Shown here one piece after another: positions 42,174-51,602 of a stretch of DNA of 64,000 nt. The first letter of the stretch is position 1, and every line of letters begins with the position of its first letter. Source of the DNA: Marinobacterium ramblicola. Its GTDB lineage: Bacteria; Pseudomonadota; Gammaproteobacteria; Pseudomonadales; Balneatricaceae. The notes under the pieces were generated by a model. The model worked only from the letters and a program-made list of their open reading frames with translations, was not told the origin of the DNA and did no database searches. The stretch lies in the NCBI RefSeq assembly GCF_019084545.1, contig NZ_JAHREP010000024.1, forward strand, positions 1-64,000. Direction: 5' to 3'. The translations under genes were made by a program, and so were the position numbers.

Positions 42174-43760
42174 TTGCTTACCACAGCCAACATCACCATG
42201 CAGTTCGGCGCCAAGCCGCTGTTCGAAAACATCTCCGTCAAGTTTGGCGACGGCAACCGTTACGGCCTGATCGGCGCTAACGGCTGCGGCAAATCCACCT
42301 TCATGAAGATCCTCGGCGGCGATCTGGAGCCGAGCAGCGGTAACGTCTCCAAGGATCCGAACGAGCGTCTGGGCAAGCTGCGTCAGGACCAGTTTGCCTA
42401 CGAGGCATTCAGCGTCGTCGACACCGTGATCATGGGCCATGAGGAGCTGTGGGCGATCAAGTCCGAGCGCGATGCGATCTACGCCAAACCCGAAATGACC
42501 GAAGCCGACGGCATCCGCGCCGGCGAGCTGGAGGCGGAGTTTGCCGAGATGGACGGCTACACGGCCGAGTCACGCGCCGGCGAACTGCTGATCGGCGTCG
42601 GCATCCCGGTGGAGCAGCACTACGGTCCGATGAGCGAGATAGCACCGGGCTGGAAGCTGCGTGTGCTGCTGGCCCAGGCGCTGTTCGCCGACCCCGATAT
42701 CCTGCTGCTCGACGAGCCGACCAACAACCTGGATATCAACACCATCCGCTGGCTGGAGGGGGTGCTGAACCAGCGCAACTGCACGATGATCATCATCTCG
42801 CACGACCGCCACTTCCTGAACAGCGTCTGCACCCATATGGCCGATATCGACTACGGCACGCTGAAGGTCTATCCGGGCAACTACGATGACTACATGACCG
42901 CCTCCACCCAGGCGCGCGAGCGGATGGTCGCCGACAACGCCAAGAAGAAGGCACAGATCGCCGACCTGAAATCCTTTGTCAGCCGCTTCTCGGCCAACGC
43001 CTCCAAGTCGCGCCAGGCGACCTCGCGGCTGAAGCAGATCGACAAGATCCAGCTTGAGGAGATCAAGCCCTCGAGCCGCCAGAACCCCTTTATCCGCTTC
43101 GATCAGGCGAAGAAGCTGCACCGCACCGCGCTGGAAGTGGAGGGGCTGGCCAAACACTTCGACGAGGAGCTGTTTTCCGGCCTCAATCTGCACGTGAACG
43201 TTGGCGAGCGAATCGCCATCATCGGCCCCAATGGTATCGGCAAGTCGACACTGCTCAAATGCCTGGTCGGTGATCTGGAGCCCAACGCCGGTACGGTGAA
43301 GTGGTCCGAGAACGCCGAGATCGGCTACTACGCCCAGGACCATGCCCACGAGTTCGAGGAGAACAAGAACCTCTTCGACTGGATGGCGCAGTGGGGCCAG
43401 GAGGGCGACGACGAGCAGGTGATCCGCGGCACCCTGGGGCGGATGCTGTTCTCGCAGAAGGAGATAGGCAAGTCGGTGAAGGTGATCTCCGGCGGTGAGC
43501 AGGGCCGTATGCTGTTCGGCAAGCTGATCCTGCAGAAGCCCAACATCATGCTGCTCGACGAGCCCACCAACCACCTGGATATGGAATCGATCGAATCGCT
43601 GAACCTGGCGCTGGAGAACTACCCGGGCACACTGCTGTTCGTCAGCCACGACCGTGAGTTCGTCTCCTCGCTGGCCACGCGCATCATCGAACTGACTCCC
43701 ACCGGCATCGTCGACTTCCACGGCGATTACGAAGAGTATCTGCGCAGCCAGGCGCAATAA
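42174..43760 (+). CDS. ybiT: ABC-F ATPase YbiT
   Basis: The 528-residue protein contains two ABC ATPase domains without membrane segments. The first has GANGCGKST and [11 protein letters not shown]; the second has [22 protein letters not shown] and [11 protein letters not shown], joined by the charged ABC-F linker ([21 protein letters not shown]). The start, [25 protein letters not shown], lines up with E. coli YbiT and requires a TTG initiation codon. ABC-F proteins act on ribosomes to relieve stalls; YbiT's specific duty is not fully defined. It lies 16 bases before rhlE and is likely cotranscribed. Confidence 0.96.
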   Translation: MLTTANITMQFGAKPLFENISVKFGDGNRYGLIGANGCGKSTFMKILGGDLEPSSGNVSKDPNERLGKLRQDQFAYEAFSVVDTVIMGHEELWAIKSERDAIYAKPEMTEADGIRAGELEAEFAEMDGYTAESRAGELLIGVGIPVEQHYGPMSEIAPGWKLRVLLAQALFADPDILLLDEPTNNLDINTIRWLEGVLNQRNCTMIIISHDRHFLNSVCTHMADIDYGTLKVYPGNYDDYMTASTQARERMVADNAKKKAQIADLKSFVSRFSANASKSRQATSRLKQIDKIQLEEIKPSSRQNPFIRFDQAKKLHRTALEVEGLAKHFDEELFSGLNLHVNVGERIAIIGPNGIGKSTLLKCLVGDLEPNAGTVKWSENAEIGYYAQDHAHEFEENKNLFDWMAQWGQEGDDEQVIRGTLGRMLFSQKEIGKSVKVISGGEQGRMLFGKLILQKPNIMLLDEPTNHLDMESIESLNLALENYPGTLLFVSHDREFVSSLATRIIELTPTGIVDFHGDYEEYLRSQAQ

Positions 43761-43776
43761 GCGCGGAAACTTGACC

Positions 43777-45090
43777 ATGAGCAGTTTTACCGATCTGAAC
43801 CTCTGCCCGGAACTCAACGCCACGCTTGAGTCTCTGGGCTATCGCGAGCCGACCCCGATCCAGACCCAGGCGATCCCGCTGGTGCTGGCCGGGCACGACC
43901 TGATCGCGCAGGCGCAGACCGGCACCGGCAAGACCGCGGCCTTCGCACTGCCGATGATCGAGATGCTCAGCAAACAGCCGGTCGATCCGGAGTACCACCA
44001 GATCCGTGGCCTGGTGTTGGTGCCGACCCGCGAACTGGCGATCCAGGTCGGCGACAATACGCTGGAGTACGGCCGCCTGCTCGGCATGCGTGTCACCTCC
44101 ATCTTCGGCGGTGTACGCTTCGACAACCAGATCCGCAAGATGAAGCGTGGCGCCGATATCCTCGTTGCCACCCCCGGGCGTCTGCTCGATATGCTGAAGC
44201 AGAACAAACTCACGCTTGAGCATCTGCAGATTCTGGTGTTCGACGAAGCGGACCGCATGCTCGACCTGGGCTTCATCAACGAGATCAAGGCGCTGCTGGC
44301 GTATATGCCGGCGCAGAAGCAGACCCTGCTGTTCTCCGCCACGCTGGATGAGAGTGTCGAAGCGCTGGCCGATAAGCTACTCGACAATCCGAAGCGGGTC
44401 AGCGTTGCCGCCCGCAACGCCAGTGCCGCCACGGTACAGCAGCGCGCCTATGCGGTGGATAACCGCGACAAGGCTGACGTGCTCGCCTACCTGATCAACG
44501 GTGCACGCTGGCGGCAGACCCTGGTGTTCACCCGTACCAAGCGCCGTGCCGACGAGCTGACCGCAAGTCTGCAACACGAGGGCATCGATGCTGCTGCGAT
44601 CCACGGCGACAAGCACCAGCGCGAGCGTATCGCGGTGCTCAACGCCTTTGCCGACGGTGAGATCAATGTCCTCGTCGCCACCGACGTCGCCGCCCGTGGC
44701 CTGGATATCGACAACCTGCCGCAGGTGGTCAACTACGACCTGCCCAACCAGCCCCAGGACTACGTCCACCGCATCGGCCGCACCGGCCGCGCCGGACAGA
44801 AGGGGCTGGCGGTGTCACTGGTGGCGCCGGAAGAGCGCCGCTTCCTGCAAGCCATTGCCGAACTGATCAACAAACCCTTGCAGCTTCAGCCGGTGCCTGT
44901 GGCGGAAAACGGTAAGCTGATCGAGGGTAAGGCGCTGTCGGAGAAGGGCAGTGGCGGCAGGTCGAAACCGAAAGCAAAACCGGGAAATGGATTCAAGCAA
45001 CCTCAGGCGCGCAAAGCTCAATCCCCGCGTGAACCTCAGGAGAAAGCGCCAGCCAGATCGGCCGGGCGGCGTTCGCTGTTTTCGAAGTAA
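43777..45090 (+). CDS. rhlE: ATP-dependent RNA helicase RhlE
   Basis: This DEAD-box helicase of 437 residues has all the hallmark motifs: Q motif GYREPTPIQTQAIP, AQTGTGKT, PTRELAIQV, VFDEADRMLD, FSATLDE, VFTRTKRRADEL, TDVAARGLDID and HRIGRTGRAG. The C-terminal tail is basic and low-complexity (SGGRSKPKAKPGNGFKQ), as in RhlE. It remodels RNA, including ribosome precursors. The ATG at 43777 is chosen over a TTG two codons upstream, because MSSFTDLNL fits the family. Its closeness to ybiT suggests a small translation-related operon. Confidence 0.95.
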   Translation: MSSFTDLNLCPELNATLESLGYREPTPIQTQAIPLVLAGHDLIAQAQTGTGKTAAFALPMIEMLSKQPVDPEYHQIRGLVLVPTRELAIQVGDNTLEYGRLLGMRVTSIFGGVRFDNQIRKMKRGADILVATPGRLLDMLKQNKLTLEHLQILVFDEADRMLDLGFINEIKALLAYMPAQKQTLLFSATLDESVEALADKLLDNPKRVSVAARNASAATVQQRAYAVDNRDKADVLAYLINGARWRQTLVFTRTKRRADELTASLQHEGIDAAAIHGDKHQRERIAVLNAFADGEINVLVATDVAARGLDIDNLPQVVNYDLPNQPQDYVHRIGRTGRAGQKGLAVSLVAPEERRFLQAIAELINKPLQLQPVPVAENGKLIEGKALSEKGSGGRSKPKAKPGNGFKQPQARKAQSPREPQEKAPARSAGRRSLFSK

Positions 45091-45203
45091 CGGGTATATA
45101 CCGATCTGACCGGTTGCGGATGTTCAGCCGCGTTCCGTACGCCTGTGCTTCGTTCCAAACGCGACTAGACTTAGATGTCAGGTGTACTTGATTGAGTCAA
45201 TAA

Positions 45204-46094
45204 ATGGACCGCTATATGACTATTCGGAGCATTATCCTCAGCACCATGCTGGTCAGTTTTAATCTGTTGGCCGGCAGCGCATTCGCTGAATCGTCTGTCT
45301 GGAAAGTCAGCAAGGATAACAACTACTTCTATATCGGCGGCACCATTCACCTGCTATCGGAACAGGATCATCCACTCCCCGCTGAGTTTGATCTGGCCTA
45401 TAACGATGCCGGCAAGATTTTTTTCGAAACGGATCTGGCCGCGACAGAAACGCCGGAGTTTCAGTCGAAGTTCATCGCCGCAATGACCTATAGCGACGAC
45501 CGTACCCTGGAGGGCGAGCTTGAGCCGGCGATCTATCGAAAGCTTGAGAATTTTATGACTTCACGTCAGATGCCTATCGCTCAGTTTTCGAAATTTCAGC
45601 CCTGGGGCGTGTCGCTGATGATCGTTATTTTGGAGTACCAGCGACTGGGGATGATGCCGAACTATGGTGTCGATGCGTACTTCAACGGTCGCGCGCTGTC
45701 CGATCACAAAAGGATTATGGGGCTGGAAACAGCGGATGAGCAGCTCAACTTTCTTAAATCGATGGCCGGGATGGACCCGAATGCCGGTATCGAATACACC
45801 CTGCGGGATCTGAAGCGGCTGCCCGAGTCTATGGCGGCGATGAAGGAAAGCTGGCGTAGCGGTGATCTTGATGCACTGGCGGAAAGTGCTTTCATGCTTC
45901 AGATGCAGGAGGAGTTTCCGCAGATCTACAACACCATCGTGACAAACAGGAACAACGCCTGGATGGCACAGCTGGTCAGGCTGACCGAGGATAGCGCAAA
46001 AGAGTTTGTCCTGGTGGGTGCGATGCATCTGTACGGCAAAGAGGGGATATTAAATCAACTTGCACTACAGGGTTTTACCGTAGAGCAGCTTTAA
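45204..46094 (+). CDS. TraB/GumN-family secreted protein
   Basis: The 296-residue protein has a Sec signal peptide (IILSTMLVSFNLLAGSAFA, cleavage after residue 28). The TraB/GumN fold follows, with the hallmark start SVWKVSKDNNYFYIGGTIHLLSEQDHPLP and the later GAMHLYGKEG. The two GxxH motifs (GGTIHLL and GAMHL) plus conserved glutamates suggest a metal-dependent hydrolase (Tiki-like), but activity in bacteria is unproven. It is probably periplasmic. ATG 45216 is an alternative. It stands alone with 113 bases upstream and 76 downstream. Confidence 0.88.
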   Translation: MDRYMTIRSIILSTMLVSFNLLAGSAFAESSVWKVSKDNNYFYIGGTIHLLSEQDHPLPAEFDLAYNDAGKIFFETDLAATETPEFQSKFIAAMTYSDDRTLEGELEPAIYRKLENFMTSRQMPIAQFSKFQPWGVSLMIVILEYQRLGMMPNYGVDAYFNGRALSDHKRIMGLETADEQLNFLKSMAGMDPNAGIEYTLRDLKRLPESMAAMKESWRSGDLDALAESAFMLQMQEEFPQIYNTIVTNRNNAWMAQLVRLTEDSAKEFVLVGAMHLYGKEGILNQLALQGFTVEQL

Positions 46095-46170
46095 GCATCC
46101 GTGCCGCCATCCATCATCAACCTTTGGCGCGTCTGCCTGCAGCGGACAGCCAACGACTGCAGAGAGTCCC

Positions 46171-46827
46171 ATGACCCAATCATTAAAAATCGATTTCGTC
46201 TCCGATGTGGTCTGCCCCTGGTGCGCCATAGGTCTGCATGCACTGCTGCAGGCGTTGCGGCAGTTGGAGGGTGAGGTCAGCGCGACGATCCGCTTCCATC
46301 CTTTCGAGCTGACGCCGGAGATGCCGGCGGAGGGGGAGTTGGTGATCCCCTACCTGTGCAGAAAGTACGGCATGGACGAGAGCCAAGTGGCGCGCAATCA
46401 GGCCTATATCACCGAGCGTGGCGCCGAACTGGGGTTTCGCTTTGACTTCCGTACTGACAGCAAGAAGTGGAACACCTTCGACGCTCATCGCCTGCTGCAC
46501 TGGGCGGCGGAGCAGGGGGCGGATAAGCAACTGGCGTTAAAGCTCGGTTTGCTGGAGGCCTATTTCTCGCACAACGAGAACCCGGGCGATCGCGCTCTGC
46601 TCTGCCGGTTGGCAGAGCAGGCGGGCCTGGACGCAACCGCAGCGGGTGAGGTGTATGACTCCGGCCGTTACACCGACGAGGTATTGAGCGAGGAGCAACT
46701 CTGGGTGCGCCAGGGCGTCAGTTCGGTACCGACGATCCTGTTCAACGAGCGGTACGCAGTCAGCGGTGGCCAGCCGGTGACGACCTTTATCGGCGTGATC
46801 CGCGAGGTGATCGCCAAATCATCCTGA
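46171..46827 (+). CDS. DsbA-family oxidoreductase, FrnE-like
   Basis: The 218-residue thioredoxin-fold protein has the active site C15-P-W-C18 in FVSDVVCPWCAIG. A helical insertion with HPFELTPEMPAEGE and NTFDAHRLLHWAAEQG follows, and the cis-proline loop is SSVPTILFN. This matches the FrnE/polyketide-oxidoreductase branch, cytoplasmic (no signal peptide) and presumed to act on small-molecule or protein disulfides. GAGAG precedes the ATG. It converges on the ABC transporter operon with 18 bases between the stops, where ACCGGCCGGT forms a short palindrome. Confidence 0.9.
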   Translation: MTQSLKIDFVSDVVCPWCAIGLHALLQALRQLEGEVSATIRFHPFELTPEMPAEGELVIPYLCRKYGMDESQVARNQAYITERGAELGFRFDFRTDSKKWNTFDAHRLLHWAAEQGADKQLALKLGLLEAYFSHNENPGDRALLCRLAEQAGLDATAAGEVYDSGRYTDEVLSEEQLWVRQGVSSVPTILFNERYAVSGGQPVTTFIGVIREVIAKSS

Positions 46828-46845
46828 ACCGGCCGGTTTTAGCGT

Positions 46846-48234
46846 TTACCTCCCGCCCAGCTGTATGACCCGGTCGCAACGTTTGGCGATCAGGTGTGGA
46901 TCATGGCTCACCAGCATCACGGCACAGTCTGTTTCGCGGGCGATCTCGACCAGCAGTTGGCTGACCGATTGTGCGGTGATCGGATCGAGCCGCGAGGTGG
47001 GCTCATCGGCAAACAGGAATACCGGATCGAGCAGCAGTGCCCGCAGCAGGCAGAAACGCTGGAGCTCTCCGCCGGATACGCTCTCGGCACGGCGTTCGAG
47101 CAGTGTCGAGGCGAGTCCCAGGCGGGCCATCAATGGCGCGATGCGGCGGCGCTCTATCTTGTGCCGTTTGACCAAATCCTCCAGCAGCGTACCGAGCGTG
47201 GCCGCATGGGATACCGCTGCCGTCGGGTCCTGGTACAGCTTCTGCCAGCGGTGAGGCGCGGTGCTAACGTGGCGCTTCAGTCGACCGGTATGGGGTTTTT
47301 CCAGGCACAGCAGGGTGTCGCCGAGCGTGCTTTTGCCGCAGCCGCTGTCACCCACGACGCCGAGGACCTCACCCCGACGGATCCGTAGCGAGAGGTTGTT
47401 GGCCAGCATCTGGCTACCCCGTCCGATGGTGAGCGCCTCGGTTTCGAGCAGAATCGCCCCGCCCGGCGACGACTCGGCGTTGCGCTCTGGCCAGCTTGCG
47501 GGATCGGCCGCGATCAGTTCGCGCGTATAGGGATGGCTGGGTGCATTCAGCACGGTATCACTGAGCCCCGACTCAACGAGCTTTCCCTCCTTGACCACCA
47601 TGACCCGCCCCCCGATTTGACGGGCAACCGCCACATCATGGGTGATGCAGAGCAGCGCACCGTTTTCGGCCTGGGCGATCAGTTGCTGCACCACCTGGTC
47701 GCGACGGTTAACGTCAAGCCCCTTGGTTGGCTCATCCGCCAGTAGCAGGGGGGCTCCCCCGGCCATGGCGCAGGCGATGGCCACCCGTTGCGCCATGCCG
47801 CCGGAGAGCTGATCGACCCTTTTATGGCCGCTGGAGGAGAGCCCTTGGAGTGCGAGGGTGTAATCGGCGCTCTGTCGGGCGGCTTCGGCTTCGTCGCCTC
47901 TGACCCGATGGTAAGTTTCCGCCAGCTGGTTGCGCGCCGACATGAGCGGGTTCAGGGCGTTCCACGGCTCCTGCGGCAACATGCTCAGGCGGCGCCCCCA
48001 GAGCTTGCGCCGCGACGCCCGTGTGGCTTTGGCGCCGAACAGTGCAAGCTCGCCACCGCTGCTCAAGCCGTCCGGCAGGTTGCCCATGATCGCCTGCGCC
48101 AACAGGCTCTTTCCGGAGCCGGTCTGACCCAGGATGCAGAGCCGTTCGCCCACATCGAGGCTGAAGCTGATCGGTTCCAGCAGACCGGTGTCCGCGGTTG
48201 AAACCGACAGATTGGTGACCTTGAGCAGACTCAT
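46846..48234 (-). CDS. Fused two-domain ABC transporter ATPase (peptide/nickel type)
   Basis: The ATG at 48234 overlaps the upstream permease stop by four bases (ATGA) and gives 462 residues with two ATPase domains. Domain 1 has GQTGSGKSLLAQ, LSGGMAQRVAIA and LLLADEPTKGLD. Domain 2 has GDSGCGKSTLG, VSGGELQRFCLL and FLFADEPTSRLD. It resembles DppD and DppF (or NikD and NikE) in one chain. It powers import through the two permeases encoded just upstream. The earlier upstream reading frame is only the permease in another frame. Confidence 0.92.
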   Translation of the reverse strand: MSLLKVTNLSVSTADTGLLEPISFSLDVGERLCILGQTGSGKSLLAQAIMGNLPDGLSSGGELALFGAKATRASRRKLWGRRLSMLPQEPWNALNPLMSARNQLAETYHRVRGDEAEAARQSADYTLALQGLSSSGHKRVDQLSGGMAQRVAIACAMAGGAPLLLADEPTKGLDVNRRDQVVQQLIAQAENGALLCITHDVAVARQIGGRVMVVKEGKLVESGLSDTVLNAPSHPYTRELIAADPASWPERNAESSPGGAILLETEALTIGRGSQMLANNLSLRIRRGEVLGVVGDSGCGKSTLGDTLLCLEKPHTGRLKRHVSTAPHRWQKLYQDPTAAVSHAATLGTLLEDLVKRHKIERRRIAPLMARLGLASTLLERRAESVSGGELQRFCLLRALLLDPVFLFADEPTSRLDPITAQSVSQLLVEIARETDCAVMLVSHDPHLIAKRCDRVIQLGGR

Positions 48235-49025
48235 CGTGCGGTTCTCCCGGCCAGTAGATGACAGCTGAGCACCAGCAGTGCCAGTGCGATTAAGGGTTGC
48301 GCCAGCAGCCAGGGAGCATCGGCGTAATAGGGAAAGTGTTCGACGATCATCAGCCCCAGCTCGGCCAGCGGCGGTTGGATACCCACATAGACGAAGCCGA
48401 GTGATGCCATCATCAGGATGGCGTTGGCGGCGCCGAACGCGGCGATGGTGGTCAGCTGCGGCGCGATTGCCGGCCAGTAGTGGCGACGAACCAGGTAGAG
48501 GGCGCCAAAGCCCATCAGCCGCGATGACTGTACGGCGGGTGAGCGGGCGACCTGGCGGGTGATGGCGCGGGTAACGCGAAAATACTCGATCCACTGCACC
48601 AGAGAGATCGCGACATAGAGCATCCAGAACGATCCGGGCAGGATGGCGGCGAAGATCAGCACCAGTACCAGTCCCGGCAGCGCCAGGATGACCGTGGTCA
48701 TGCCATCCAGCACGCGATCGGCCCAGGCGGGGCCGGTCGCCGCGAGAATGCCGAGGGTGACCCCGATCAGCGCGGATGTCAGCACGCAGAGCGCAGCCAT
48801 CAACAGGGAGAGCTGAAGCGCATCGGCGAGCCGGACCCACATGTCGCGGCCGAAATGGTCGGTGCCCAGCCAGCGGGTACTGTCCGGAAGCCGCAATATG
48901 CTGGAGAGATCCTGGGTGGCCGAGTCCTGGCTACTCAGGATCGGTGCTGCAAACGCGTAGAGGCAGAGGGTAAGCAGGATCAGCGCACCCCAGAACCTTG
49001 TTGAAGTGAAATCTATGCCCTTCAT
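48231..49025 (-). CDS. ABC transporter permease, DppC/NikC type
   Basis: The 264-residue inner-membrane protein has an N-terminal helix followed by the BPD_transp_1 core (about 75-255) with five helices. GTDHFGRDMWVRLADALQLSLLMAAL is the family start of the core, and ARSPAVQSSRLMGFGALYLVRRHYWP contains the cytoplasmic loop that docks the ATPase. It works as a heterodimer with the DppB-type permease, whose stop it overlaps by four bases. At 264 residues it is slightly short for a DppC, but all expected elements are present. Confidence 0.9.
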   Translation of the reverse strand: MKGIDFTSTRFWGALILLTLCLYAFAAPILSSQDSATQDLSSILRLPDSTRWLGTDHFGRDMWVRLADALQLSLLMAALCVLTSALIGVTLGILAATGPAWADRVLDGMTTVILALPGLVLVLIFAAILPGSFWMLYVAISLVQWIEYFRVTRAITRQVARSPAVQSSRLMGFGALYLVRRHYWPAIAPQLTTIAAFGAANAILMMASLGFVYVGIQPPLAELGLMIVEHFPYYADAPWLLAQPLIALALLVLSCHLLAGRTAR

Positions 49026-49963
49026 GCCGGATCTCCTGCGCGCGGGTCGAGAGCATGGCAGGCCAGATCGACCAGGGTATTGAGCACGACGAAAAGCACC
49101 CCCATCGTCAACGCGGCGCCCTGTATCAACGGGATATCGCGGGCAAAGATGGCGTGCGCGAGGCCGTGGCCGATACCGGGCCAGGAGAACAGCGATTCGA
49201 TCATCACCACCCCTTCGATAACGGTGATCAGCTGGACACCGAAAAATGCCACCACCGGTACCGAGATGTTGCGCACGCCGTGACGCAGGAACGCCTGCCA
49301 GGGTGAGAGCCCCTTGATCTGGGCGAATTCGAAAAACGGGGCGCTGAACACGCGCTGTGCCTCGGTGTGAACCACCCGGTTGGAGATCGCCGCCAGACTC
49401 AACGCCAGGGTCAGCGCCGGCAGCACCAGATGCGCGGCAGAGCCGAACCCGGCCACCGGCAGCCAGGCGAGTTCGAGCGCGAACAGCACCACGGCGAGCA
49501 ATCCGATCACGAAAACGGGCAGTGCATGCATCGCCGTGGATAGGGTTAGCGTCAGCCGATTCAACCAGCCGCCCCAGTAGGCACTCGCCAGGCCAAGCGG
49601 GATGGCGATCAGCGCGGCGATCAACATGCCGGTCAGGGCCAGCAGCAGCGAGTGTCCGAGCATGTGCCAGAGGGTATCGACAACCGGTAGGCCGCTGACC
49701 AGAGAGTTACCCAGGTTCCACTGCATCAGATCGCCCAGCCACTGCCAGTAGGCGCTCCAGCCGCTCTGGTCGAGCCCCAGCTCCTCGCGCACCATCGCTG
49801 CCGCGTTGGAGTCCACGCCATCTATACCGTAGCGACTGGCGGCGATGCGATAGGCCATATCCCCCGGTAACGCCCGCATCAGGATGTAGGTCAGGGTGCC
49901 GACGCCCCAAGCGACGGCAAGCAGCTGTAACAGACGTTTTATCAGCAGGTCGCGCAACATCAT
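49022..49963 (-). CDS. ABC transporter permease, DppB/NikB type
   Basis: The 313-residue protein starts MMLRDLLIKRLLQLLAVAWGVGTLTYILMRALPGDMA, the classic DppB N terminus. A periplasmic loop and five more helices follow, with QIKGLSPWQAFLRHGVRNISVPVVAFFGVQL as the ATPase-docking loop. Overlapping four-base junctions join it to the binding protein upstream and the DppC-type permease downstream. The system imports a peptide, nickel or metal-chelate; the substrate is not determined by the permease sequence. Confidence 0.92.
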   Translation of the reverse strand: MMLRDLLIKRLLQLLAVAWGVGTLTYILMRALPGDMAYRIAASRYGIDGVDSNAAAMVREELGLDQSGWSAYWQWLGDLMQWNLGNSLVSGLPVVDTLWHMLGHSLLLALTGMLIAALIAIPLGLASAYWGGWLNRLTLTLSTAMHALPVFVIGLLAVVLFALELAWLPVAGFGSAAHLVLPALTLALSLAAISNRVVHTEAQRVFSAPFFEFAQIKGLSPWQAFLRHGVRNISVPVVAFFGVQLITVIEGVVMIESLFSWPGIGHGLAHAIFARDIPLIQGAALTMGVLFVVLNTLVDLACHALDPRAGDPA

Positions 49964-51492
49964 CTCCAGCTCAGCTCGTTCAGGAAGTAGGAGCGCTCAT
50001 ACGGATCGAAGCGGAAGCCTGTAAGCCGGCTGTTAACGGAGGTCTGCTGCACGTAGTAGGCGATCGGGATCAGCGGACGTTCGGTGTAGATCGCTTCGGC
50101 GATCCGTTGTGCCTGCCGGCGGTATAGACCGGGGTCGTTCTCGGCGACAAGTCGGGTCAGATCGCTCCTTACCTGAGCATTGGCCCAGTCCATGCTGCCC
50201 CAGTCACCGCCGCGCTCGCTGCCGAAGTCCTTGATCAGCACGCCCAGAGGGTCGGCGATTACACCGTAGTTACGGGCGATCAGGGCGACTTCGAGCGAAC
50301 CGTCGCTGTGACCGGCCGGGATGGCGCTGGAGTTGGTGATGCTGACGTTGAGCTTGACCCCCAACTGCTTCCATTGATCCTGAATTGCGGTGGCGACGCT
50401 GGTCAGTTCGGGGCGGTCGGCATAGGTGATCAGATTCAGCTCGAACGTTTTGCCATCCCGTTCCAGCCATCTCTCGCTGTTTTTCCGCCAGCCCAGTTCG
50501 GCGAGCAGTTCGGTAGCCCTGTCCGGTGAGAATTGTGCTTTCCGGTTCGGCAGATGCCAGTCGGACATGTAGCTCGGCAACAGCTGGTCGCTGGCCGCTT
50601 CCGGGGCATGCAGAATGGCGGTGGCGATACCCGTGCGGTTGATCGCCAGGCTCAACGCTTCCCGGGCGCGGGCGTCGGCGAGGTAGGGATGCCCGGCGTT
50701 GAGTTTCAGCGCCAGCGAGCGGGGCAGATCCGAACGCACGATATCGAGGTTGGGCAGGCGCTTGAGCATCGGCACCGAGGCGGGATCGAGACCGAACACG
50801 ATATCGGCCTGTCCGCTGCGGGCTTGCAGCACCCGCGCTTCGGCGCGGTGTCCGGTCAGGTAGCTGGCATACTCAATACCTGCGGTTCGGCCCCAGTAGG
50901 CGTCGAACCGTTCTACTACCAGCTTGTGCGGCACGGTGATCTCGTGAACCGCGAAGGGTCCGGTGCCGATCAGGGCCGTTACCTGCTGATTCGCGTCGTA
51001 GGCTGAGGGTGCGAGCAGTGCGGTGGAGTAGTGTGCCAGTACAGCCCCCAGCGGGCGGTAGGGTTCAGACAACTCGATACGCAGGGTGCGGGCGTCAGTG
51101 GCGACAATCGCGCTGATCGGTACCCCCTGCAGTGCGCTGGGCTTGGCGGCTGCGCGGTTGAGTTCAGCCGCCGCGATCTGCGCGTTGAGCGGTGTGCCGT
51201 CGTGAAACAGCACGCCCTCGCGCAGGGTCAGCTGCCAGGCTTTGCCGCCATCTTCGACGCTCCAGGCCTCTGCCAGTCCGGGCAGCAGAGCACCGCGGTC
51301 ATCGACGTTGAGCAGTGTTTCCAGTATCTGCATGCGGGTATAGACGTAGCCGCTACTGCTGGGATCCAGACTGGAGAACTCGAACGCGGCCTGGATCTTG
51401 ACGGTGTTTTGCGGCGTGGGTTCGGCATGAGCCGTGCCTGCAAGTGCCAGCACAGCGACCACTCCGGCCGACAGCAAGGGTTTCAACATCAT
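49960..51492 (-). CDS. ABC transporter substrate-binding protein, family 5 (peptide/nickel)
   Basis: The 510-residue protein has a signal peptide (LSAGVVAVLALAGTAHA) and the family 5 fold: SSLDPSSSGYVYTRMQILETLLNVDDRGALLPGLAEAW, ALIGTGPFAVHEI and AREALSLAINRTGIATAIL. It delivers substrate to the permeases that follow. A Zur-like box 42 bases upstream suggests zinc control, so a zinc or metallophore substrate is plausible, but a peptide is also possible. ATG 51492 is chosen; ATG 51489 has better spacing from AAGGTGG, and a TTG at 51495 is less likely. First gene of the operon. Confidence 0.9.
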   Translation of the reverse strand: MMLKPLLSAGVVAVLALAGTAHAEPTPQNTVKIQAAFEFSSLDPSSSGYVYTRMQILETLLNVDDRGALLPGLAEAWSVEDGGKAWQLTLREGVLFHDGTPLNAQIAAAELNRAAAKPSALQGVPISAIVATDARTLRIELSEPYRPLGAVLAHYSTALLAPSAYDANQQVTALIGTGPFAVHEITVPHKLVVERFDAYWGRTAGIEYASYLTGHRAEARVLQARSGQADIVFGLDPASVPMLKRLPNLDIVRSDLPRSLALKLNAGHPYLADARAREALSLAINRTGIATAILHAPEAASDQLLPSYMSDWHLPNRKAQFSPDRATELLAELGWRKNSERWLERDGKTFELNLITYADRPELTSVATAIQDQWKQLGVKLNVSITNSSAIPAGHSDGSLEVALIARNYGVIADPLGVLIKDFGSERGGDWGSMDWANAQVRSDLTRLVAENDPGLYRRQAQRIAEAIYTERPLIPIAYYVQQTSVNSRLTGFRFDPYERSYFLNELSWR

Positions 51493-51494
51493 CA

Positions 51495-51526
51495 ACCACC
51501 TTATTGCTAATCCAATTAAAGGTGGT
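51495..51526 (-). promoter_or_regulatory. Hairpin that buries the ribosome-binding site of the ABC operon
   Basis: On the minus-strand RNA, ACCACCTT (51526-51519) pairs perfectly with AAGGTGGT (51502-51495), which contains the Shine-Dalgarno sequence. The 16-base interior can form a further four pairs (ATTG/CAAT) with a six-base loop. The structure ends three to six bases before the start codons. It should lower translation unless it is opened, for instance by an RNA, a protein, or coupling. Confidence 0.6.
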
Positions 51527-51533
51527 AAATGTT

Positions 51534-51550
51534 ATGTTATAAAGTAACAT
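51534..51550. promoter_or_regulatory. Zur-like operator
   Basis: ATGTTATAAAGTAACAT matches the gammaproteobacterial Zur pattern ATGTTATAnTATAACAT at 14 of its 16 defined positions. It lies 42-58 bases upstream of the binding-protein ATG, in an AT-rich promoter zone. The wider stretch AATGTTATGTTATAAAGTAA continues the symmetry. Zur binding would repress the transporter when zinc is plentiful. The consensus is from memory; no matrix scan was done. Confidence 0.5.
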
Positions 51551-51602
51551 TTAATCAATAATAGGCACTCAGGAATCGAACGCTGGCGGGGGGATGCGTG
51601 AT

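Noticed and set aside
48235-48840. Long upstream extension of the ABC ATPase gene, rich in Arg, Gly and Pro
   Set aside because: It is the DppC-type permease read in another frame; the ATPase begins at 48234 with an ATGA overlap.
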